From: Oscillospiraceae bacterium
GTDB lineage: Bacteria; Bacillota; Clostridia; Oscillospirales; Ruminococcaceae
DNA length: 45,478 bases
Assembly: GCA_028720105.1 (NCBI GenBank)
Contig: JAQYLI010000029.1
Location: 1-45,478, forward strand
Reading direction: 5' to 3'
A program made the position numbers and the translations under genes. Below the pieces are notes generated by a model. The model ran no database searches, was not told the origin of the DNA, and saw only the letters and a program-made list of their open reading frames with translations. This document shows positions 34,206 to 39,982 of this stretch, one piece after another. Position 1 is the first letter of the stretch. Every line of letters begins with the position of its first letter.

Positions 34206-34389
34206 TCTGCTCCCTGACAGACCTCTGGTGATAGGACTTACATTTGAAGGGGATATTCCCTGTTACGGATTTCAATATGAGGACGAAAATGGTGATATGC
34301 GGCGTTTTGCTCCGGAGATAAGCGGTGAAGACGGTTCTATCCTTATGAGGGAGGCAAGTGATAAATACTTTGGATTTGTTCTTGAATAA
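34159..34389 (+). pseudogene. Out-of-frame 3' remnant of the lipoprotein gene
   Basis: In the frame one base ahead of the lipoprotein gene, 34159-34389 is open and translates to segments such as LTDLLPDRPLVIGLTFEGDI, CYGFQYEDENGDMRRFAPEI and SDKYFGFVLE, ending in TAA. There is no start codon with a ribosome site. The mixed hydrophobic/charged pattern is protein-like and continues the upstream lipoprotein, so a single-base insertion near 34160-34200 is the simplest explanation. Confidence 0.55.
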
Positions 34390-34482
34390 AGCAAATGATG
34401 CCCCCTGCTTATAATCAGCGCACCGCTTTTCCGCAGTGTGATGAAAAAATGTTGATTTGAAATGTATCCCGCACGGCTCAAA

Positions 34483-35607
34483 TCATTTATATTCGTCAAG
34501 AAAGCTGTGTGTGCCGTAATCGTCCTTATAAGCTATGACCGTTTTGAGGTTGACGTTTTCAACGCTGCGGAAAATATTCATTTCCACCTGCGGATTTACT
34601 TTTTTCATCTCGGCAATAAGATGTTTTATCTCCTGCCGCTTTGAGCCGGTATTGGTTGGAGTACAGGTGGTGCAGGTATCGGTAAATCTGCAGGCGCACT
34701 GGATAAAATGCAGGTCGTTATAGTCACGCCAGTGCTTGATCTCGTCTTCACGGATAAGATACATAGGACGGATAAGCTCCATTCCCTCAAAATTTGTGCT
34801 GTGAAGCTTGGGCATCATAGTCTGCACCTGACCGCCGTACAGCATACCCATTAAAATCGTTTCAATAACGTCATCGAAATGATGCCCCAGGGCAATTTTG
34901 TTGCAGCCAAGCTCTTTTGCCTTGCTGTAAAGATGACCTCTTCTCATTCGTGCGCAAAGGTAACAAGGGGATTTCTCAACGTTGTAAACCGCCTCGAATA
35001 TATCCGACTCAAATATTGTCAGGGGTATGGACATAGCTTCGGCGTTTTTCTCGATAATGCTGCGGTTTTCGGGACTGTACCCTGGGTCCATTACCAGAAA
35101 AACAAGTTCAAAGGGAAATTTATCGTGCCTTTTAAGCTCCTGAAAAAGCTTTGCCATAAGCATTGAATCCTTGCCGCCCGAAATGCAGACGGCTATTTTA
35201 TCTCCCGGACTTACGAGGTCGTAAGTGGTAATGGCTTTGGCAAATTTGCTCCATATAGTCCTGCCGAATTTTTTTCTGATGCTTTGCTCCACGGCTCCCG
35301 TAATTTCGGCGTTTTCAAGCTTGGTGCTCAGCCATTCGCAGTACCCGCCCAACAGATTATAGGCGTCAAATCCTTTTTCACTCAGCTCCTCCGCGGTTTC
35401 TCGGCTGATCGCTCCGCTTTTGCAGCAGATGATCAGCTTTTTTTCTTTGGGCAGAGCAGCTAGATTTTCCTCAATATTTTTCTGCGGTATGTTTATCGCC
35501 CCGTCAATGTGACCGTACCCGAAAGCGTATTCGTCCCTTATATCAATTATCATAAAGCCGTCCGAAGGCAGCTTTTTCAGCTCGGCAGCAGTTATTTCAT
35601 TACTCAT
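34483..35607 (-). CDS. Rhodanese domain fused to a TtcA-like PP-loop tRNA thiolase
   Basis: 374 residues. Residues 1-95 are a rhodanese (IIDIRDEYAFGYGHIDGAIN; active-site loop ICCKSGAIS with Cys62). Residues ~115-374 are a PP-loop ATPase with SGGKDS at 143-148, the PCYLCARMRRG pair (C214, C217) and GHHFDDVIETILMGMLYGG, as in TtcA, which thiolates cytidine 32 of tRNA through an Fe-S cluster. Extra Cys (303, 305, 311, 314) near the end may add a metal site. The rhodanese could feed sulfur directly. It is divergent from the cysteine operon and shares a promoter motif with it. Confidence 0.85.
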   Translation of the reverse strand: MSNEITAAELKKLPSDGFMIIDIRDEYAFGYGHIDGAINIPQKNIEENLAALPKEKKLIICCKSGAISRETAEELSEKGFDAYNLLGGYCEWLSTKLENAEITGAVEQSIRKKFGRTIWSKFAKAITTYDLVSPGDKIAVCISGGKDSMLMAKLFQELKRHDKFPFELVFLVMDPGYSPENRSIIEKNAEAMSIPLTIFESDIFEAVYNVEKSPCYLCARMRRGHLYSKAKELGCNKIALGHHFDDVIETILMGMLYGGQVQTMMPKLHSTNFEGMELIRPMYLIREDEIKHWRDYNDLHFIQCACRFTDTCTTCTPTNTGSKRQEIKHLIAEMKKVNPQVEMNIFRSVENVNLKTVIAYKDDYGTHSFLDEYK

Positions 35608-35642
35608 TTATCGGCGCTCCTTTACAATCATATTACACACCC

Positions 35643-35671
35643 ATTATATCATAAAATCCCTACTTTGTCTA
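35643..35671 (-). promoter_or_regulatory. Promoter of the rhodanese-PP-loop gene
   Basis: On the minus strand TAGACA (35671-35666), 17 bp, TATAAT (35648-35643), 36 bp before the start codon. The -35 is embedded in GACAAAGTAG, which also occurs at the -35 of the divergent cysteine operon. Confidence 0.75.
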
Positions 35672-35864
35672 TATGATTTACATCTGAACTATTGCCAGGT
35701 CTGCGCCGCAGTTGTATTATAAATTCACAAAATAACATACCATTTTGATATGATTTAAGCAGTTCGTTTTATAGCGTAGTATGAAAAATTTTGTAATTTC
35801 TGTTAATTGCTGTATGGAAAATTGATGAGATATGTTGCATTTTGACAAAAACCTACTAAGCCTA

Positions 35865-35893
35865 TTGACAAAGTAGTATTTAAGATGTATTAT
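35865..35893 (+). promoter_or_regulatory. Promoter of the cysteine leader-yezD-cysK operon
   Basis: TTGACA (35865-35870), 17 bp, TATTAT (35888-35893). The -35 overlaps GACAAAGTAG, and CCTACT lies just upstream (35852-35857), forming half sites CCTACT/AGTAG that could bind a regulator such as an Rrf2-type CymR. The regulator is speculative. Confidence 0.6.
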
Positions 35894-35951
35894 ATAATCA
35901 CAACCTGAAAAACATACTGATTGTTAAAAAATATTAGAGAGGATAATAACT

Positions 35952-35996
35952 ATGAGAATGCAGTTTTGCTGTTGTATGTGTAAAGAGCAGATGTGA
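35952..35996 (+). CDS. Cysteine-rich attenuator leader peptide
   Basis: A 14-residue frame MRMQFCCCMCKEQM begins at ATG 35952 behind a GAGAGG site nine bases upstream. Four of the fourteen codons are Cys (TGC TGT TGT, then TGT), three of them consecutive. It is followed within 30 bp by a hairpin/antiterminator/terminator set and then by cysteine-synthesis genes. This is the classical layout of amino-acid attenuation, with ribosome stalling at Cys codons as the signal of low Cys-tRNA. Confidence 0.8.
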   Translation: MRMQFCCCMCKEQM

Positions 35997-36021
35997 ATTT
36001 GCATAGGAATTATCCTTAGCC

Positions 36022-36112
36022 GTTCGCATTTGCATTACTTTTGCTGCATATGCGAACAGCTTGAAATATGTTTTTTGAAGCTGTTTCATTCTGTAATGAG
36101 GCAGCTTTTTTT
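36022..36112 (+). promoter_or_regulatory. Transcription attenuator of the cysteine operon
   Basis: Three overlapping pairings: GTTCGCAT/ATGCGAAC (36022-36029 and 36050-36057, with an extra TGCA/TGCA inside); antiterminator AACAGCTT/AAGCTGTT (36055-36062 and 36078-36085); and terminator AAGCTGTTTCATT/AATGAGGCAGCTT (36078-36090 and 36095-36107, two G-U pairs) followed by TTTTT. Hairpin 1 blocks the antiterminator, and the antiterminator blocks the terminator. An upstream TTTGCATA can also pair with TATGCGAA, giving a route for leader translation to act. Confidence 0.8.
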
Positions 36113-36128
36113 GATGGGTGGTGACAAA

Positions 36129-36320
36129 ATGTCTGTACAAAACGAAGATTTTTCGGAGGCTGTGGAAATAATACGAAAGTCTTTGCAGAATATGGAGTTC
36201 GGTTCCATAACAATAATGGTTCAGGACGGGCGCATAGTTTCCATAGAAAGCACCGAAAAATTCAAGGTGAAACTGCATAGTAACAAAACTGACCGGAACG
36301 CCGGAGGTTTTAAACGTTGA
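36129..36320 (+). CDS. YezD-family (DUF2292) small protein
   Basis: 63 residues with the YezD pattern: FSEAVEIIRKSLQNMEFGSI then TIMVQDGRIVSIESTEKFKV. YezD proteins occur with sulfur-assimilation and cysteine genes in Firmicutes; their biochemical role is unknown. It is the first real gene after the cysteine attenuator. A GGTGGTG site precedes the ATG. Its stop codon lies inside the stem of the following terminator. Confidence 0.85.
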   Translation: MSVQNEDFSEAVEIIRKSLQNMEFGSITIMVQDGRIVSIESTEKFKVKLHSNKTDRNAGGFKR

Positions 36321-36353
36321 TTGGAATTACGTTTAAAGCCTCCTTATTTTTTT
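36303..36353 (+). terminator. Intrinsic terminator between yezD and cysK
   Basis: GGAGGTTTTAAACGT and ACGTTTAAAGCCTCC (one G-U pair) form a 15-base-pair stem followed by TTATTTTTTT. It spans the yezD stop codon and ends just before the cysK ribosome site, so it would lower cysK expression relative to yezD. Confidence 0.8.
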
Positions 36354-36362
36354 ATAAGGAGG
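36339..36362 (+). promoter_or_regulatory. Hairpin that sequesters the cysK Shine-Dalgarno
   Basis: CCTCCTTAT-TTTTTT-ATAAGGAGG is a perfect nine-base-pair stem. Its right arm is the cysK Shine-Dalgarno (AAGGAGG) and its left arm overlaps the descending arm of the terminator stem, so the two hairpins exclude each other. RNA that reads through would thus be translationally closed unless something opens it. Confidence 0.7.
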
Positions 36363-36368
36363 GGCAAT

Positions 36369-37262
36369 ATGACAATCCTTGATCTCATAGGAAACACGCC
36401 CCTGCTGAGCCTTGACACTTTCGGACTGAAAAAGGGAGTGAGACTCTTTGCCAAAGCGGAATTTATGAATGTGGGCGGCTCGGTAAAGGACAGGGCGGCA
36501 AAGGCTATGCTTCTGAAAGGTATTGCCGATGGCAGGCTCACAAGGGACAAGACCGTTATCGACGCCACAAGCGGAAACACGGGAATTTCCTTCGCAATGA
36601 TATGCTCGGCGCTTGGATATAAGGTGCGGCTGTGCATACCCGCCAATGTTTCCCCCGAGCGCAAGGCTTATATGAAAGCCTACGGGGCGGATATTATTGA
36701 GACATCGCCCCTTGAGGGTATAGACGGTGCATATAACGAGGTGCAGCGTATTATAGCAGAAGATCCCGACGCATATTTTTACCCCGACCAGTACAGCAAT
36801 GATGAAAACTGGCCTGCCCATTACAACGGTACGGGAAAGGAAATTCTTTCCCAGACAGGCGGCAGTATCACCCACTTTGTAGTGGGTACAGGCACGGCAG
36901 GGACATTTACGGGCTGCGTTAAGCGACTCAAGGAGTATAACAAAGGCATAAAAGCGGTGATGATGCGTCCCGATTCTCCCTTTCACGGCATAGAGGGGAT
37001 AAAGCACCCGTCAGCCCACGTCAGGTCAAGCTTTTTTGACGAGTCCCTTGCCGATGAGACCGTTGAGATATCCACCGAGGAAGCCTATGAAATGACAAAG
37101 CTTCTTGCACGAAAATATGGGCTTTTCATTGGGATAAGCTCGGGTGCAAATGTCCTTGCGGCGCTGAAAACTGCGGAAAATGCTCCGACAGGCTCGGTGA
37201 TAGTCACAATTCTCTGCGACGGCGGAGGACGGTATCTTTCAAATCCCCTGTGGGAGGTGTGA
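36369..37262 (+). CDS. Cysteine synthase (CysK/CysM family)
   Basis: 297 residues from ATG 36369 (AAGGAGG upstream; the open frame begins earlier but without a ribosome site). A PLP enzyme that makes cysteine from O-acetylserine (or a related substrate) and sulfide or a sulfur carrier. Motifs: LIGNTPLLSL, the PLP lysine in NVGGSVKDRAA (Lys40), TSGNTG at 68-73, and VVGTGTAGTFTGCVKRLKEY. CysM-type rather than CysK-type specificity is possible given the neighbouring JAMM protein. The next gene begins 4 bp after the stop. Confidence 0.93.
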   Translation: MTILDLIGNTPLLSLDTFGLKKGVRLFAKAEFMNVGGSVKDRAAKAMLLKGIADGRLTRDKTVIDATSGNTGISFAMICSALGYKVRLCIPANVSPERKAYMKAYGADIIETSPLEGIDGAYNEVQRIIAEDPDAYFYPDQYSNDENWPAHYNGTGKEILSQTGGSITHFVVGTGTAGTFTGCVKRLKEYNKGIKAVMMRPDSPFHGIEGIKHPSAHVRSSFFDESLADETVEISTEEAYEMTKLLARKYGLFIGISSGANVLAALKTAENAPTGSVIVTILCDGGGRYLSNPLWEV

Positions 37263-37265
37263 GCC

Positions 37266-37700
37266 TTGATATATCTTACCAAAGATGTCATACAGCATAT
37301 GCTGACAGACGGAGCAGAGCGATATCCCGAAGAATGCTGCGGAATAATATTCGGAAGTATTGACGAAAACGGCGAAAAGACTGCCGAATATGCCGAGACT
37401 GCCGATAACGGCTCCGACAAAACCGAAAAATATCACCGATTTGAGATAACCCCCGAAATAATGCTGAAAGCGGAGCTGACCGCACGAAAGAAAGACCTTG
37501 ACATTATCGGCTTTTATCATTCCCACCCCGACTGCGAAGCCTTTCCCTCGGAATTTGACCGCACCCACGCACTGCCTGTTTATTCATACATAATAATGTC
37601 CGTGGTAAAGGGGAAGGCGGTCAAGACCAAAAGCTTTGTGCTTTCCGCAGAGGATATGCAGTTTTCGGAAGAAAAAATAATCATATGCAATAAGGAGTAA
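37266..37700 (+). CDS. JAMM/MPN+ metalloprotease (Mec-like)
   Basis: 144 residues, TTG start with GGGAGG eight bases upstream. The JAMM zinc motif is complete: Glu in YPEECCGIIFG, HSHP (H85, H87) and Ser95/Asp98 in PSEFDR. In Mycobacterium tuberculosis the JAMM protease Mec releases cysteine from the CysO carrier in the CysO-CysM pathway. Lying between cysK and a CysO-like/CysE fusion, this protein is best read as a Mec counterpart. Confidence 0.88.
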   Translation: MIYLTKDVIQHMLTDGAERYPEECCGIIFGSIDENGEKTAEYAETADNGSDKTEKYHRFEITPEIMLKAELTARKKDLDIIGFYHSHPDCEAFPSEFDRTHALPVYSYIIMSVVKGKAVKTKSFVLSAEDMQFSEEKIIICNKE

Positions 37701-37705
37701 TCATA

Positions 37706-38500
37706 ATGGCTATAACCGTACTTATACCGACCACACTTCGCTCATTCACAAATCACCGCTCCGAGCTTGAATTGGAGGGCAATATCAGGCAGATATCCAT
37801 TGTTCTGAGATATGTTCCCGAATTTGAAAATGCGGACGAGAGGGATATTTCCGAAGAAGCAGAGCGGCTTGCTCTGAAATTTCTTGAAACCATTCCGAAG
37901 ATCCGTGAATATGTTGACACCGACGTTCAGGCGGCATTTGACGGCGATCCTGCCGCATTCAACAAGGACGAGATAATATTTTCATACCCGGGGCTTTTCG
38001 CCGTTATGGTGAACAGGATAGCTCACGAGCTGTATCTGCTGAATATCCCTCTTATCCCGAGGATAATGACAGAATACGCCCACAGCGTAACGGGCATTGA
38101 CATTCACCCCGGAGCGCAGATAGGAAAATATTTTTTCATCGACCACGGTACGGGCATTGTTATCGGCGAGACCACCGTTATCGGGGACAATGTGAAGATT
38201 TATCAGGGCGTTACTCTCGGAGCGCTGTCCACAAGGGGCGGGCAGAAGCTCAAAAGCAAGAAGCGTCACCCCACCATTGACGATAATGTTACCATATATT
38301 CGGGAGCCTCTATTCTCGGCGGCGAGACTGTTGTGGGAAAGAACGTTGTGGTAGGCGGCAATGCGTTTATAACCAAATCTATCCCCGAGGGAGCAAGGGT
38401 CAGCATAAAAAATCAGGAGCTTCGCTATAATTATGACGCAGCTCACCCCGTTCAGCGTGCGGAGCTTGAGGTGGACGAAAGCTGGTTTTATGTGATATGA
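37706..38500 (+). CDS. cysE: Serine acetyltransferase (EpsC-type) with a CysO-like N-terminus
   Basis: 264 residues. From about residue 60 it is an EpsC-type serine O-acetyltransferase: LETIPKIREYVDTDVQAAFD then GDPAA, EIIFSYPGLFAVMVNRIAHE, and the hexapeptide-repeat region with DIHPGAQIGKYFFIDHGTG and KIYQGVTLGALSTRGG. Residues 1-45 instead read like the start of a ThiS/MoaD/CysO sulfur carrier: MAITVLIPTTLRSFTNHRSE, LELEG, then NIRQISIVLRYVPEF. The C-terminal GG of such carriers is absent. AAGGAG lies eight bases before the ATG, so the N-terminus is translated. It ends exactly where a MITE-like element begins. Confidence 0.9.
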   Translation: MAITVLIPTTLRSFTNHRSELELEGNIRQISIVLRYVPEFENADERDISEEAERLALKFLETIPKIREYVDTDVQAAFDGDPAAFNKDEIIFSYPGLFAVMVNRIAHELYLLNIPLIPRIMTEYAHSVTGIDIHPGAQIGKYFFIDHGTGIVIGETTVIGDNVKIYQGVTLGALSTRGGQKLKSKKRHPTIDDNVTIYSGASILGGETVVGKNVVVGGNAFITKSIPEGARVSIKNQELRYNYDAAHPVQRAELEVDESWFYVI

Positions 38501-38662
38501 TACTAATCTTCAATCAACCTATAGACAAATCCTCGGCTGAAATAATCACATTCGTCGTCAAGCTCCCTTGCAAGGCGACAAGCCTTGCTGCAGTCGCTTT
38601 CCTAGACTGTGATTATTTCATCTGTCGGCTTTGGCTATAGAACGATTAAAGATTAGTATGAT
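38497..38662. mobile_element. MITE-like palindromic element with 5-bp target duplication
   Basis: A 156-bp imperfect palindrome (38502-38657) with terminal repeats ACTAATCTT/AAGATTAGT. Further paired segments are AATC/GATT, CTATAG/CTATAG, GAAATAATCACA/TGTGATTATTTC and the central GCAAGGC-GACAA-GCCTTGC. Both ends are flanked by the direct repeat ATGAT (38497-38501 and 38658-38662), as expected for a transposed non-autonomous element. It overlaps the cysE stop codon (TGA at 38498-38500). No transposase gene is present. Confidence 0.7.
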
Positions 38663-38703
38663 ACATATATCCGGAATTATCCCAATTTTATAAACGGGGA
38701 ATA

Positions 38704-38749
38704 AATAAAAAAATTGTCTCTCCACGCAGCTTGCAGGGAGAGACAATTT
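38704..38749 (-). terminator. Terminator of the GAF-GGDEF gene
   Basis: A perfect 13-base-pair stem AAATTGTCTCTCC/GGAGAGACAATTT. On the minus strand it runs into TTTTTTTATTTAT, so it ends the GGDEF transcript; on the plus strand it gives a weaker T-rich tail. Confidence 0.85.
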
Positions 38750-38768
38750 AATTTTATAAAAGCTTTTA

Positions 38769-39809
38769 TCAGATGATGACCCTGTTTCTGCCGCTTTCCT
38801 TCGCCTTGTAGAGCTTTTCATCGGCGTCCTTGATGTTCTCCTCAATGGATTTCATAGGGTCGATCTGGGTCACGCCGAAGCTCATTGTCACCTTTATCTG
38901 CAGTTCTTCAAACAGACAGACGGACTGCATAATAATAGTGCGTATTCTCTCCGCCGCGTCCGCAGCCTCGTTGAGACCGGTGTCGGGAAGAATAACTATG
39001 AACTCCTCGCCGCCCCAGCGGTAAACGCCGTCGCATATACGGGAATTTCTGCTGATATTCTTTGCAACGTGCTTCAGAACGGCATCGCCTGCATTGTGAC
39101 CGTATGTATCGTTTACCTTTTTAAAGAAATCAATATCGCAGATAAAAAGTGAAACGCATCTGACCGCATTGGGGTCGTTCAGTATCTTGCTGTAATTCTT
39201 GCTGTAATCATTATAAAATCCCATTCTGTTTTTAAGGTCGGTCAGCTTGTCGTGGTGGGAATCGTCCAGGAATGTCTCGGATTCCAGCGTAATTCCGCAT
39301 ATGAACGCCGCCAGGGAAAGCCTTCTGCAGTCCTCGTCCAGATTGAATTTTCCGTCGCTGTCCAGCTTGTTGATAGCCTGGTATGCGCCGATAAATTCGC
39401 CCTTGCAGTTGCATATCGGCATTACAAGGATAGATTTTGTAACATATCCCGTCTTCTTATCCACGTCGGAATTGAAGTCGGGGTGATTGTAAGGATCGTT
39501 TGTGACAATAGCTCTCTGTTCGGTAAGAGCCTTTCCCACAAGTCCCGTACCTTCGGGAATTATTATCCTTCCCGTACCCACAGCGGCAGTTGTCCAAAGC
39601 TCGTGGGCGCGCTTATCCCATTTCCAGAAGCTTGCACGGTCGGCATTTACAAGGTTTCTTCCAAGGTCGGTGAGCAGCTTGAAAATAGCGGCGTGACTGT
39701 CCGAGGAATCCTCGGCGGGACGTGACATTTCCTTATATAGATCCTGTGTGATGGTGAATATTTTTTCAAGCAGAATATCGGACTGAGAGTTTTCGGATAT
39801 ATTGTTCAT
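38769..39809 (-). CDS. GAF-GGDEF diguanylate cyclase with I-site
   Basis: 346 residues from ATG 39809 (AAAGGATG upstream; an in-frame start at 39833 has none). Residues ~15-185 form a GAF domain (LWTTAAVGTGRIIIPEGTGL; ILVMPICNCKGEFIGAYQAI). The GGDEF domain starts at HDKLTDLKNRMGFYNDYSKN; the active site is YRWGGEEFIVILPDTG, with the inhibitory RxxD motif RICD just upstream, so product inhibition is expected. No membrane helix; it is a cytoplasmic sensor cyclase. Confidence 0.93.
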   Translation of the reverse strand: MNNISENSQSDILLEKIFTITQDLYKEMSRPAEDSSDSHAAIFKLLTDLGRNLVNADRASFWKWDKRAHELWTTAAVGTGRIIIPEGTGLVGKALTEQRAIVTNDPYNHPDFNSDVDKKTGYVTKSILVMPICNCKGEFIGAYQAINKLDSDGKFNLDEDCRRLSLAAFICGITLESETFLDDSHHDKLTDLKNRMGFYNDYSKNYSKILNDPNAVRCVSLFICDIDFFKKVNDTYGHNAGDAVLKHVAKNISRNSRICDGVYRWGGEEFIVILPDTGLNEAADAAERIRTIIMQSVCLFEELQIKVTMSFGVTQIDPMKSIEENIKDADEKLYKAKESGRNRVII

Positions 39810-39933
39810 AAAAAATTCATCCTTTCTGTACACATAATGTTGATTTATAAGTTATTATACCATATATTTTCACACTTGTAAATATTTTTTTCTGTTTTTT
39901 AAAGAAAATTTTCAAATAATAGTGACAAATTCA

Positions 39934-39962
39934 TTGACATATGTTATAATATATGGTAATAA
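39934..39962 (+). promoter_or_regulatory. Promoter of the adenylate cyclase operon
   Basis: TTGACA (39934-39939), 17 bp, TAATAA (39957-39962) with TGG before it (extended -10), just upstream of the cyclase gene at 39983. Confidence 0.6.
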
Positions 39963-39982
39963 ATAACTGTTCGGAGGGGTAT

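Noticed and set aside
35865..35898. TATAAT at 35893-35898 as the -10 for the cysteine operon
   Set aside because: It is 22 bp from TTGACA; TATTAT at 35888-35893 gives the correct 17-bp spacing.
36333..37007. 224-residue open frame on the minus strand
   Set aside because: Antisense to cysK, whose PLP motifs are clear; no ribosome site.
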